A DNA stretch of 64,000 nt from Ostrinia nubilalis (GCF_963855985.1 NC_087105.1:1490501-1554500), one strand, 5' to 3'. Counted from the first letter of the stretch, positions 46,901 through 59,228 are shown. Notes: generated from the sequence alone by a model not told the origin. Numbers and translations: made by a program.

Positions 46901-49900
46901 TTTGAGCGATAATTTTAGGTAGGTAAGTCGATTGGCCTAAACACAGCTACTAAGTTCGTATCCAGAATCATTTGTAAAGTATAATAACTGTCTTTTTTAT
47001 AAAACTCATAAAAAAGTCATTTATTAAAAAAAGCAGTTTTACACTTAGCACTTTTAAAAAAAGCACTTTTAAAGAGTTTTCTCAATAAGTTTTCCTCTCA
47101 TTTCTTCCTATTAAACTCACTGCCAAACGAATTTTTCCTGTTTAGCTCAAAGGTTAACTGGCTGAGAATGTCCAAATGACATTAAGTTCGCCTAATGTAC
47201 CAACCATTAAATAAATAAATTTATGTTTCTGCCTAAGCCATATGAGTAGGTAGGTACCTATTGATAATAGTTTTGGGTCCCGTTCTTCTTGTTGTTGTAA
47301 GAAACCCCAAAATCAGTTTCCCATCCATCAACCATACAACTCTCGTAACTGTAAACATTTCGCACCAAAGTCGGGGCGGGCGCGATACGCATCGGAAACG
47401 ACGCCTGATCACCGGCGAATGGGCGGTATATCGCCGCCGAACGAGCTCGCGGCTTGGCGACACACGGGCGAATAGTGCACGCGTGGACGACGCGTTTTGC
47501 ACAACTAGAGATTGATAAAAACTGTATAATCTATAGTAATAACTTGACAGTGACGATAACTGTAAAGTAATAATAATTTCGTTGGTATCAGATTCAATAA
47601 AAAATCAAATCCAACCTTCATTACCGGCGCGAAAATGCTGAAGACAAGACCTGCTAGATTGACTACTTACTGAAAATAATAATATGAAAGTACTTAACTA
47701 AGAAAGCTGTCGTTAAGTCATGTTTTCAGGAATGTCTTCCTATGTTGTCACATAGAGTAATGCTGAAGAAGATTGCCGTCTGAAAAAGAATGGAAAACGA
47801 GCTTTTTTGGCTCCAACCAACCAATGCGTATTAATACTATACAATCAAGTATAAGTTTTGCATTACTTAAGCTTCGTCTTCTATTAAATGAGCTTTTACG
47901 ACTCTACTTTAAACTTCAAACAAGCAAAAACCGCGTCGTTTCTCATCGATATTTGCCTCCATATGTCCCGTAAGCTCATACATTCGGAATGGGCCATGAT
48001 GTGCCGGGACGCGTCTGAGGTGCACTAAAACCGCGACTACAGAAACCACATAAACTTATACATTTTTTGTTGCAAAGTAGCACTTGTCACAACTGCATAC
48101 GATCTACGTGTTAAACTTGACGTGCTTTACAATGCAGTGTTTTGAGTTTTTATTGAGATTTCCTGGAGGGGAAGGAATATACGATGAGGACACGGATTTT
48201 AGAGTCCATTGAAAAATGTACAGATGTTTGTGAGGCGTTTACAATAATGTCGCCTGTAAGACATTCGCTTTCGGATTCGTGATCGATTCGTTAAGTAACA
48301 GTAAAATGTTCGTGTACTTTTATGAAATGAGTCTCATTGTCATTAAAACTGAATATGATTATGAAGGAATTCAATTAGTTCGTATTTCTCCCAACGCCTG
48401 TCGTCCCTATTTACTATTTTACCTGTACCAATATTGCAATAGGCACTGGTTCAAATCCCAGTCAAAGTAATTTCAATCAAACTTTTTTAAAATACTAGAT
48501 TATTTTCCGAATCACTGCTTATTTTCTTCGTCTAAATGTAATATAAATAGTAGTTCTTAGTAATAGGAAAATTACTAATAACCATTATATCAACAAAGTG
48601 AAGAATGCCTCATTCCCAAAGTATACAATTTCATAGTACCCCTACCCGGGGCTCCTTTGTCTCCAATGAATTCAGGCTGAGGGAAGCCAGCAGATCAGAT
48701 TGCAAGGGTTGGTTTATATCTAACGTCGTTTAGTGGGGAGATAACAGATACCGCGGCTTTTGTTCGAATGTGATAGTGTTTTTGGGGTAATCAAAGGTGC
48801 CATTTTTATTTTCCAGTAAAATATCTCAGTATTTTTTGTCTGTGGTAGACCATTTTGGCGGTAAAATTGCTGATGTTATCTATAAAAACTTTTAAGTTTT
48901 TTCAAAGATAGGCTGTAACACTTCAAGGACTGGCTGGAGAAATAGTCATTTGTTTCGAAAAAAGCGTTCCATATTCAAAGTTCAAACGCCAGGGGCTGCG
49001 AGCGAAGTGTCGTTGGCGCGTTGTTTTACGGGGCGCCGCTCGTAACCGCCGACACTGATTCTTGATGGACAATTTGAGAGTTTTCAGCGCGTCAGGGGCG
49101 CTCAACCTTCGTTATACGACCGGCGGATTTGTTTTACGCGTTTCGGACGATCTTTTCTTGAATCTTAAGAGGGTGTCTATTTAGATGGGACTTTGATAGG
49201 TGTAAGTCGGGATCCCAACATTTATGTAACGGTTATGAGGGTGTTTTATTTAATTATTAAGTGGTGTAGTAACCAGTGAGGTTTCGTTTTATGTTTTAAT
49301 TACTTCGTTGCTTATTCTGTAAAAAATGACGAACTGTGTGTTGTATCGTTTACATTGTAAACAATACGACACTAAAATGGGACGTAGGTAGGTACATACA
49401 TTTTCGTTTGCTAATGTTATTGTTACACCAATAACACTCAATACGTAGAAACATTATGACACCCTTCCCCCAATAACTGACCACAACATCCTCGAGAAAC
49501 GCAAGCAAACCCCGGAAAAGCTAATTAATGTACAAGACACTCCACCCAGCTACCAGGCGTTCATAAACACAAGGAGCTCTTGACCGAACGCCCTGGTATT
49601 TCATTTCGTCGCAGGTGAACTCGGTTATTGCATACCGCTGTCGGGCCACGGGTAAATGAAAAGAGTATTTAGCAAATAAGACTGGCTGGAATTTTTTGAA
49701 GTTTCCACATTCTGCTTCTTTGTTTTGAATTTGGAAGCTCGGCTGTATGAAGTTTGATAGAGAAAAAAAAAATATCGTTCTTCTTTTTCTTTGATTGTTA
49801 TAAAAATTCTTTTCTTTGAAGTAAAAAGAGATTTTTTTATTTGGAAATAATATGTGAATCTGCACTTTTTGTAGATTTTTTTTTTCAAGAAAAATGGAAT

Positions 49901-50840
49901 CTATGCAAACTGTGCCGTACTGTAACTATGGTTACTTATTTTGTAAAACATACATTTTGGATAGATACAAGCTTCATTAAGCACCATAGAATTCCCGTAA
50001 AGTGCGTACAAACTTTGCTCCACAACATTCACTCACGTCACGGGCTCTCCCTTAATAAATCGTAAGTACTTGTAAAACGGGGACTCGCGAATTAACTCCA
50101 GTTTACGGCGATGCCCCGGAATCGCTCATAACAGGGTTATGGCGGCGCTGGGGTGTGGCCTCAGTGGCAGCGGGAAGATTATCCAGTTTTTATTATTTCT
50201 TTACAATATTACTTATTCGGTTTAAAACAATCTTTATTCTCATAAGAACAGGGTAGTTCACTTACATGAGATTATAACAATTTACAATAATGTTTGTCTT
50301 GTGACGAAGCATGCGCAAAACCCACAAACAAAAAATAATGTAGGTACATAAATATAACACTAAATAACTTATATAACACTAAATATACACTGCTGTTAAT
50401 ACAGTTTAATTACAAGTTATTTTTGCACGTTCCTTTTGGTTTCATTATAAGCTGCAAATGTGCTGGAATAAATAAATACATCCACTCACATAATGTGGAT
50501 ATTATTTGGCAGACGCAGAATTTATTTACGTAACTGGCGCTTAGATTTTCATAGAGTTAGTAACTGTTGTTGAAAAGCTCTTTGCTACCATTGGAGACCA
50601 CTGATTACTTTGACACAGGTGCTAGTATGTTAATTAAAATTGTTTGGTACCTACTTGAAACTTTTAGTAAGCGAATGCAACCCCCACACGCTATTGACAT
50701 TTTCTTTGCAGGAACAGATTTTCTGTTGGCATTGTGTGGGTGTTTTAAAAAGTTTAGTACACCACTCATAGTAATCGTTTTGCTTAGATTGGGACAAGAT
50801 AGAAGTTTAGAAGATAGATGACAGTTAGAGGTAAGATAGC
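40952..50840. other. long non-coding stretch, no gene recognised
   Basis: Nearly 10 kb without a supported exon, RNA gene or well-defined transposon. Short CG-rich patches occur at 42160-42340, 43880-44060, 47350-47500 and 48990-49130. Small ATG frames such as 47261-47515 and 43966-44184 lie in these patches and have no recognisable domain. It is flanked by the two inverted LINE ends at 40833 and 50841. Confidence 0.4.
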
Positions 50841-50954
50841 CAGTTCCTCCGTGGTTGAGGATTCCGGGTGAAGCTCGCTTCCACCTTCGGCCGGATCATC
50901 ACTTACCGTCAAGTGCGATACAGGCCAAGAGCTTCCTCGTTGTGGATAAAAAAG
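50841..50954 (+). mobile_element. LINE 3' end with poly(A), plus strand
   Basis: Shares its first 40 bases with the minus-strand reading of 40833-40951 (CAGTTCCTCCGTGGTTGAGG...), then CACTTACCGTCAAGTGCGAT, and ends GTTGTGGATAAAAAAG. It is a truncated copy of the same family in the opposite orientation. Confidence 0.7.
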
Positions 50955-51229
50955 ATGATACAGTATACATTGTTCGAGGATTTCCCCGCTGCTACTGAGC
51001 CCCCACCTGATCCCGGCAGATCGTCCTGCCGCCATATGCAGGATCCGTCAGGGCGTCGTTTACGGCGCTCGCACGTTGATTTCACTTTTATCGACGCATT
51101 TGCTTTGTTTTTACGTTTATGTCCATGTTACAGCTTGTTTGGGGACGGTACCTTTACGACGGATTACTGCGCCTGGTGGTAGCTCCTTTTGAGTAAAGTT
51201 AAACTTTCACGGGTCATCATGAATGACAT

Positions 51230-51464
51230 GGGCTTCTTCGAGTGAAGAGTGAAGCACTTAATAACAGTTTGTTCCGGCGTTTCTTCTCAGCACTTGCCAT
51301 ATGTTTGTCTCGAAGCGCTGGTAGGGCCCAAAAGATAAGGAGACATGTAAAGTGCCCCATAAGGGCTACCTTTTCTTTTTTTATTATTTTCTATTGACGT
51401 TCATAAGTGCCACTTGTGGTCTAAACTGAATAAATATTTTTTGATTTTGATTTTGATTTTGATT
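51230..51464 (+). mobile_element. LINE 3' UTR with (GATTTT)n tail
   Basis: GCGTTTCTTCTCAGCACTTG, GAAGCGCTGGTAGGGCCC, AGACATGTAAAGTGCCCCAT and AAGTGCCACTTGTGGTCTAA, then CTGAATAAATATTTT followed by tandem TTGATTT units. I recognise this as a common lepidopteran LINE 3' end. The 5' limit is approximate and no ORF2 remnant is visible upstream. Confidence 0.7.
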
Positions 51465-51902
51465 GATAGGTAAGGTATTCACTCTAGACTGCATTTAAAG
51501 AGCATCAAGTGTTATTGTTTTTAAATACCTGCCATTATGTTCACGCTCTCTATCATTTAGGAATTTTGGAACTGAGAAGCTAAGATAATAAAAGTAACAC
51601 AAGGAGATAAGTAATATTGCATTTTCAACATCGATCCCTAATTTTAAGTGACCCATATGAAAACAAAATTCCTGATATGTGTTACCATATTATGGGGGTC
51701 AATTAAAAATTAGGGATTGATGGTGAAAACGGGCATAAGTGTCATGTCAGAGTATCTACAAGCTTGAATTTAGTGCATAAGGGTTTACAAGTTTTATTGT
51801 CTATGCAGACATTTTATCACCACAGACGTGACCCAAAGATGCATCCAAATCATTGCTTTATTTACAGTTTGACAGTAAGTTGTCACATTGACAGCACACG
51901 CC
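51465..51902. other. non-coding stretch, nothing specific
   Basis: AT-rich DNA between the LINE tail and the hAT MITE. A CCCTAATTTTAAGTGACCCA-like segment near 51635 has a loose inverted match at about 51700 (TCAATTAAAAATTAGGG), perhaps another decayed palindromic MITE. Confidence 0.3.
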
Positions 51903-51910
51903 TATGGGTC

Positions 51911-52238
51911 TAGGGTTGCCAGGTCCAAAATCACAAAAGCCGGACTTTGTGCTGTATTTGGCCGGACATTTTACCTTAAAAGCCGGACATGTGACGGGGG
52001 GGGGGGGGGGGTGGGGGTGTAATTAGTGTCAGGTCAACTGAGTACTATCATCATCGGTTGCTAACCAACATCCTGATGCATGCGCTTCATATGATTCTGT
52101 GGCTCGACTTTCGCCTGGCGCGGCAACCAAATAGAAAGCCTAACAAAAGCCGGACAGGCCGGACAAGGCAATATTTGGCCGGACAAATCCCTAAAAAGCC
52201 TAACATGTCCGGCTAAAGCCGGACGCCTGGCAACCCTA
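51911..52238. mobile_element. hAT MITE with 8-bp target duplication
   Basis: The ends are TAGGGTTGCCAGG (51911-51923) and CCTGGCAACCCTA (52226-52238), 13-bp perfect inverted repeats. The 8-bp direct repeat TATGGGTC lies immediately outside both (51903-51910 and 52239-52246). Inside, GCCGGAC-type motifs are repeated near both ends in both arms, as expected of subterminal transposase-binding sites in hAT elements. A run of 16 G sits at 51996-52011. At 328 bp the element is non-autonomous. Confidence 0.9.
51996..52011. repeat. poly(G) tract of 16
   Basis: Sixteen consecutive G followed by TGGGGGTGT, inside the hAT MITE. It could form a G-quadruplex on the plus strand and will be length-variable. 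Confidence 0.9.
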
Positions 52239-52246
52239 TATGGGTC

Positions 52247-52364
52247 TAGACAAAGTGCAAATTATAATCGCAAACCAGTCGAAAAGTGGTCGAAACGCCC
52301 CTTTTTTGTATGGAGTTTTGACGGATTCGATTTTCGATTCGATCAAAAAGTGCGTTTTGTCTAG
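52247..52364. mobile_element. short palindromic MITE remnant interrupted at its left end
   Basis: TAGACAAAGTGC at 52247 is matched by GTGCGTTTTGTCTA at about 52350-52363, giving inverted ends about 118 bp apart. The left end begins exactly after the TATGGGTC duplicate of the hAT MITE, so the hAT MITE appears to have landed at or in this element's left edge. No target duplication of its own could be fixed. Confidence 0.45.
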
Positions 52365-52654
52365 GGGGGCTAATCTGCGTTATTCACAGTCGCACGTGTA
52401 CCGCACGGCCAGCTTATCAAAACGGAGCCAAATTGATTATTACGGCGCAGTATCCACCTTGCTAATAATCTCCGGCCCTTCACAATCTATTGAGGCCTAA
52501 TCAAGTGTAATCCCGAAAGCCTACTAATCTAGGTCTGACTGTACAGCCTGGGTCGAAGGTTCTCAACATTTGGTCTGTCTGCACCCACTGGGCTGGTAGT
52601 TGCCTAAAGGGACAACCCTCGCTGCGGCAAGTACGAGCACTTGTTGTTTAATCC

Positions 52655-52713
52655 GGTCCGTGAGCACGTAGAATTTTGGGGTCATTGGGCAAAATTCTAC
52701 GTGCTCACGGACC
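52655..52713. repeat. perfect 23-bp stem hairpin
   Basis: Arms 52655-52677 (GGTCCGTGAGCACGTAGAAT plus TTT) and 52691-52713 are perfectly complementary around a 13-nt loop. TAATCC/AGACTA-like sequences outside suggest decayed outer inverted repeats. It is most likely a tiny palindromic MITE; it is also the right size for a pre-miRNA-like foldback. Confidence 0.85.
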
Positions 52714-53590
52714 AGACTATAGTACACAATAAGGCGTGCTGTAAAAGTGCTTTTTTAACGCCTACTTGCATAAATAAATGAGGTTTATGAAAATTATTTA
52801 GTTTTTTTACCAATATTTTGGTACTTATGGCTGAGGCACCAGATTAATTTTTACATTTTAAATTAGAAGCCAGGCTAGCAGATGTATACTGAACTTTTGT
52901 ACCCAAGCTAAAATACTAGTAAGTATCATTAACTGGTCTCTCTCTTCGATACTTTAGTCAGTTATAATAAAAAACAACGTTATTTTGAAATTAAACAAGA
53001 CGATCTTCAAATGTATCTAATAATAGATTAGATTCTGATTATCCAAGATATTTAGGAGTAGTCTATTGAATGTAAAGATTATCTTGTTTTAACTGGGGTT
53101 TCATCAAAACTTTTGGGAGCCAGTGCCCATCTATGGCAGGCTAGGTAAGCTATCGGATATTGGCGGCGTGTCCAATTTAGAGCGACGCCATTGTGGAGAC
53201 GTCACGTATCGTGCAAGAACAATGGATGTAGCAAAGACTTGGTTTGAGGCGCTGTGGTTATGTGTGCTTTGGGGGGTTACAAACAAAATGATGTCGGCAG
53301 CTGAAAACAGGTTAGTGAAGTTTGAGAGACGGAGACTTTTTTTAAACTATTTTTTACATAGTTATTTGCGATGTTTAACGCAGTTTTAATTTTTTTAATT
53401 TACTGTAAAAGTTTTAAAAGCCTACTTGCAAAAATAAAATGAGTTTTGTGAGTGAGTTTTTATGAGTTTTAATTATGATGCACTAAAACAAAACAATTTT
53501 TCTAGAAACCTACTGCAAAACCTTGTAGTTATTTAAAGTAGAACAAACTCTAGTAAGTGTTTATTACGATATAAACACTCATCTTGGTCT
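52714..53590. other. non-coding stretch, nothing specific
   Basis: AT-rich DNA. The 53123-53389 frame has no recognisable domain. Confidence 0.4.
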
Positions 53591-55130
53591 AATGAGGATC
53601 ATTTCGATTTTTAGCTGTGAATGCAGATTTATAGGGCTAAGAAATCCTTAATATACAGTCTAAAAATTTTTGTTCTACGACAAAAATTGACGAAGTTATG
53701 GCCAAATTACTAAAAAAGTTCACTGACCGCCCGGCGCGGGGACGATGACGTCACTATATCCGATCCGAACGCTGCCGGCGTACTGCGTGGATAGAAAATA
53801 TTTTTTTCTAGCCAAACTATCAGTTTTAGAGAAAAACTTGTAATGACATTTATTCATCAGAATAAAGTAAGCTATCGATAGGTAATTTTTAAAAATAGAA
53901 ATTGTGAAAAATATCGCAAAAAATCCATACGCTCATACGATTCAATGGAACGCGGAGACGCGATTGGGGTCTCCGCGGTGGTATATTTGGCGATTTATTC
54001 AAATAAAGTGATCATAAGTGTTGTTACTCATATCTTCTTCCAATAAAATATAAAAATGTATAAGTATTAATTTATTTACTTCTAACAATAAGGTATAGCT
54101 GAGGCAGATACACTCTGCCTAGGCTACAAGCAAGACATTGCTATGAAGATCATTTCGATGTACACGCAATACCTACCTGTTATTTAGTTTTTCTGAGTTT
54201 AACCTACGTACCTACCTATCTATTCGCCGTTCCCATGGGCGGGCCAGCTGCTGCAGGAAAGGACAGCTGCTCCCTCCTGGAAATTATTTAATCTTAGCCT
54301 AGAAGCTGGGTATGACTCCCCCGCCCCCCTCCTCTCCCCAGGTCATAAACTGGGCATGACTTCCCCCTCGGCCAGAAGTTGGGTATGATTAACCCCCCCC
54401 CCCCTCCCAGGCCAGAAACTGGGTATGACTTGACCCCAAGGCCAGAAGCTGGGTAAGGCTAGCCCCTCCCCCCAGCCCATAAGCATAAGCTGGGTATGAC
54501 TTACCCCCCCCCCCCCCTAGGCCAGAAACTGGGTATGACTTGCCTCTCCCCCCTCCCACCAAGGCCAGAAGCTGGGTAAGGCTTGCCCCTCCCCCAGGCT
54601 AAAAGCTGGGTATTACTTATCCCCCCCCCCCCTAGCCCCCCCCCCCCAGGCCAGAAACTGGTTATTAGCACTCATATTATGTATTATTATGTTCAATACA
54701 AACAATCATAAAGTTACACTCACCCCAACCGCGTCTCCGCATTCCATCGAATCCTATGAAAATGTGGTCTTTGGACATAGCGATACTTATTTTTCAAAAT
54801 TTTTACTTTTAAAAATTACTGGTCGATGGGTTACTTTATTTTGATGAATAAATGTTATTAAAAGTTTTTTCTAAAACTGATAGTTTAGCTGGAAAAAAAT
54901 ATTTTCCATCCCAATAGTACGCCGGCTGCGCTCGATTCGGATATAGTGACGTCACGCGGCCCTGCGTACGTTGACTTTTAGCGGCAAAAACGGCCTATGT
55001 TTATTACTTAATATCTTCGTAAGTAATGGTCCGATTTGGATAATTTAAAAAGATATATCTTTCTTATGTCTTAAAGATTAACGTAGATACTAGTTTTATT
55101 GCATTTTCTACAACAGTACTGATCCTCATT
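53591..55130. mobile_element. long inverted-repeat element carrying a minisatellite
   Basis: The arms face each other across about 760 bp. The clearest match is 53742-53970 versus 54733-54960, sharing GACGTCACTATATCCGA, GCCGGCGTACT, AAACTATCAGTTTTAGA and ACATTTATTCATCA blocks. Weaker similarity continues outwards to AATGAGGATCA (53591-53601) and its complement (55120-55130). No target duplication was visible, so the class is unknown. The centre holds the C-rich tandem array. No transposase frame was seen. Confidence 0.7.
54296..54668. repeat. C-rich minisatellite, about ten units
   Basis: About ten copies of a GGCCAGAAGCTGGGTATGAC-type core, each followed by a C-rich spacer of variable length (runs up to about 14 C). 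Variants include AAACTGGG, AAGTTGGG and GGGTAAGGC. The plus strand is strongly C-biased and the minus strand G-biased, so i-motif or G-quadruplex structures are possible. Confidence 0.9.
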
Positions 55131-57042
55131 GAGAAGTTTACACAAAATTTAAATTAAAATAAACTTGCAAATTTGTTTTTATAAGCAGCCGTTCGAACCT
55201 TCATTTCTGTACTACTGATTTTTTCTTAATTTTAAAAACAAATCTCTAACAGTAATCTCTAACGCGTACGTCTCAAATTCTACATTCCAGTAATGGTTAG
55301 AAACAAAAATTGTTCTTATTTCTTATTCTCCAGGTTTCAGGGCTATGCAAGAATTATTACGTTACAAAAGTTCCGCCAATCATTTCCACAACGAAAATAC
55401 ACAGAGCGAGAACTCCCCAAACAACGCGGGCGAAAATAAATAATGAAGCACGAAGAAACAAGTAGACTAAACATTGGAAAAGAAATTCAGCAAACGCAAA
55501 GTGTGTCGCAGGAATAAAACATGGCGCGGCGGCATAGACGATGAGATGAACCTTGCAAAATTTGAATTTGGAACGGCACGTGCTTTTGAAGAAATATGAA
55601 ATAGAAACTCTTTGGTGTTGACTGCCAGTTTGACTTTTGAAGAGGAAAACGCTGATGCAAACTCTTTGGTGTATAAATATGACTGATGGGTAAAATAAAT
55701 TATTAAATTGATATCTCAACCGTATACAACGATTTTAATTGTTTGTACTTTAAAGTTTAACTAAAAATTACCTAAAATTTATGCAAAAAAAAGGAATTGT
55801 TGGTATTCCCTCGCAAAATATTTAATGTAAGTATTAAGTATCCAAAAAACAAAGCGCAAATCCGTAAACGACAGAGGAAATCTATTCATCTCCCTTAGGA
55901 GATTCGAAATTTAAAATTCAAATCCGTAGCGCCGACGCCTTATCAATTACAAGTACTAGGAGCGCAACAATAAGAGATGGTGACACTTCCTCATTGCCAT
56001 TCTTCGCCGAATTTGCATCTCCATACAATCGCAATTAGGGTGCTTCCATTAATTCGGTACCAGGGTCCCAGCGGCGCAGAGGAGGTCGTCCAATTTGATA
56101 CAACTCGGATACAGGCTTGTCTGCGCGCGTAATGTAATTATGGGACATTTGCATCAATGTTATGTGCGCCTGGTGGGCAAGGAACCGTTATTTTCAATAT
56201 AGGATTAGAATAAATTGAGCAGTTTGTTTGTGGAACAAGTTATTGAATGAATACCCTTGTAACTTGATATAGTTCTAATTAAATAATTCCCATGAGTTTT
56301 TTTAAATAGTTTTACATAATTTACGTATAAAGTGTTGTACCATTTATGGGCATATTTACTCAGTTTCTTCATAATAAAGTTAATTTCTTGACAGTTATTA
56401 CTGATATTCCCAGAAGCTAGATGTGTTATGTAACATCTATAATGTTAATTTAAGTGAAGATGTTCATTCATTTCATCTATGTAAAATAATGTATACCATA
56501 TTTGTATGTAAATATTAATTATGTTTACATTGAAACAACTAATCATTCCAATATAATGTCACTTATAAATTAACAATAATGATACATAATTGACACTCAC
56601 ACACATAAAAATAAAAACAGTGTACTTACTTAGTTAGTATTCAGTTTGGAAATGGTACCTACTTATAAATGAAGAAAACTGTTTTAATTGCTAAATGAAG
56701 CTGCTTACCAAACTGCATTGTCGATGGCACCCATAAAATTTTCTAAGTCAAAAATTTTCCTTGTTTATTTACAGTACCTACCCATTCATTTGACCAATAA
56801 AATAAATAACGACAATGTAAAACACTTTACCCGCTGAATAATTTAGCAGATGCCGACGACATGACATGACGTCACGGGACACGCACGCGCATGGAGTGCG
56901 CAAATTGGTAACGTGCACTTATATAATATTTACGGAGCCTATGGCTCCCTGGTGGACGCTGGGGTTACTACCCAGTAAGGCATTGTAAGGATACGTCTTA
57001 ATAAATTAATAGAATGTGGTAAATAAAAAAAAATTGCTCACT
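55131..57042. other. non-coding stretch, no gene recognised
   Basis: Mostly AT-rich. The minus-strand ATG frame at 55357-55719 (120 codons, hydrophobic and Phe/Ser-rich) has no recognisable domain and AT-driven composition; it is not called. An 8-10 bp CG-rich patch set lies at 56860-56960. Confidence 0.4.
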
Positions 57043-57130
57043 AATATTTATTTATTTATTTATTTAAACTTTTAGCACACATACAAACAATGCACTGTGG
57101 CGGACTTAATGCCGGATGACGAATATTGGG
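57043..57130 (-). mobile_element. LINE or SINE 3' tail with (AAAT)n
   Basis: On the minus strand: GGCATTAAGTCCGCCACAGT, then ATGTGTGCTAAAAGTTTAAATAAATAAATAAATAAAT. A 'GGCATTAAGTCCGCCA...' segment followed by an (AAAT)n tail is a common retroposon terminus in lepidopteran genomes. It is 5'-truncated and non-coding. Confidence 0.55.
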
Positions 57131-59220
57131 TACTTGTAGTGAGTAATGCCTGAACACTAGTTAAAAATATTCAACGAAAATGAGTAGCAAGATATTTATT
57201 TTCCTCACTTTCAGTTCGACATAATAGTATTAAAAGTATTATGATATCATCAATATAGTCTATCTGAAGAATGATAAATATTTTTAATTAAACACAAATG
57301 TAATCAAAACAGTCTAGTAACAAAAATTTAACCGAATGGCGTTCGGACAATAAATGGATGGTGCATTACCCCATTATCTCCTTAAGCCCAGAACCCATAC
57401 CCATCCTACGACTATCAGAGAGTAATCAGCTGGGGATGCGCCACCTGATCATACAAGGGCTCAACCCTTCCGATGCAGTGTTATTACGCCACGATGAATT
57501 TTTCATTCGGTAAGAGCTTTTTAATTGCCCGTTTATTCTCGATTAACTGGCAACACCTTCATATTTAACTTGAAGGATAAACATAATTAATTTTTGCACG
57601 GTGCAATAGTGTTTGCTGTTGGGATATTATTATGTCGGTTCTTTGAGTGGTTTTGAATATATTTATTGAGCTATGTAAGTCTGACTAGTGAATTAAGTTC
57701 TTTTGTCTATTAAAAGCATTTGAGTAGGTACATTGGTATTTGCCTCTCAGATGAAACATAGTGGGACTTTAACAATTAGATAAAAGTAAGTAATTATGAA
57801 TTTAAATATCTCGATTACACTGAATAAAATCTAACGCGTCGTTTTCAATTGTCTCACGTTAGTAATTATTAAAAAATCGTTTTGTAAATGTTAAAAAAAA
57901 AGATAATTACTAGCTTGTAATTGTCTAACGGTACCAGGCTGTCATGCGCGTGAAGAGTTAGACAAAGGCTCCTCAACCTTTGACCTCGTCAATCAGACTT
58001 CGAGTACCAGGCGCGCAGCCCACGGGCGGGCCAACGCTCGGCCTACAACGGGATTTTGACATCTTGATACTTTTAAAAACTTCTTCTTCTCATGGCATAG
58101 GTCGAAAAAATTAAAATGTAAAATCGGAAAAGTATTGTTTAACATGATTGGCATGTCAAGTCAAAGGTTTTTTGTGTTTGACTCCTGACTAGTGTTGAAC
58201 ATGGAAAATACATACTAATCGAGTGCCGTTTAAAATGTATGAGTGTTTTTTTTAAATATGCACAATACAAAAGAATTTATGTTTTACAAGATTGGAATGT
58301 AGTAAATTACAGAGTTTTGAATAATTTTAAACCCAAAACGTATACAATACAATCATTTACTTTCAAAATAATGTAAGTCTTACGTAAACGGTCTCCGTAC
58401 AAAATTAACTCCATCATAAAGGCATTGTCAAAAACGCCGAGGTGTCATATTACGGCATCGCTCGCTCGACGTATCAAGTGGCTCATTACGAGCACTCGAT
58501 AGTGGTTATTAAACTGCCATCGATACGGTGAAGTGGGTGGCATTCTCAGTTTGGATACACAGCTAAGCTGAGCTCTTGGTGTAATTGAAGACAATGCATT
58601 GAAAGCTTCGCGTTTCCGAATAGTAATACAAAGGCTATGATGAAAATGTATTGATGATATCCTTTGATGAAATGATGAAATTATTAAAGGTTGTATTGAG
58701 TTAGTTATTTTAATAACAAATTAATGATTTTCACACACTAATCTAGTACAGATATTTCAGGGTTCCGTAGTTCAACAGCAACAAACCTTTATTTTGTTAA
58801 GTCCTTCTGTCCAGTCTTCGGTCTCTGAATTAAACCATGTAAAAAAACCTGTGATTTGGCTTCTTTACCAATCGCATTACCTAATACTTTTGACCGGATT
58901 TTTTATAAGACTAAAACTGCCCGTTTAAATTCCCAAACATTAATAGAAGTTCCACAAATATAAACCTATCAAACGTATAGTTTTGAAATCTAGCGGAACA
59001 CTTTTACGATTTGAATGGTCAGATATTTTTGTTATTCCTTCATTAGGCCCATCGAGGAAACAGTAACTGCCACCGAGATGGTCTACAAGAGGTGTTTTGC
59101 TAATTAAATAAATATTTGTGTTATTTTGAATGTGATTCCCACTAGAGTTTATTTATAAAAACACTTGGGATGATTTGAGAGCCATTTTGTGGAGTTGATA
59201 GCCATTCTCGCGGTATATGA
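57131..59220. other. non-coding stretch, no gene recognised
   Basis: AT-rich DNA with a short CG-rich patch at 57940-58060. No exon, RNA gene or transposon end identified. Confidence 0.4.
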
Positions 59221-59228
59221 ACGTTGGG

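Noticed and set aside
48440..48475. B-box-like GGTTCAAATCCCAG
   Set aside because: No A box at the right distance and no cloverleaf; insufficient for a tRNA or SINE call.
55357..55719. 120-codon minus-strand ATG frame with hydrophobic stretches
   Set aside because: The hydrophobic residues follow from AT-rich codons; there is no homologue or transmembrane pattern I can name.
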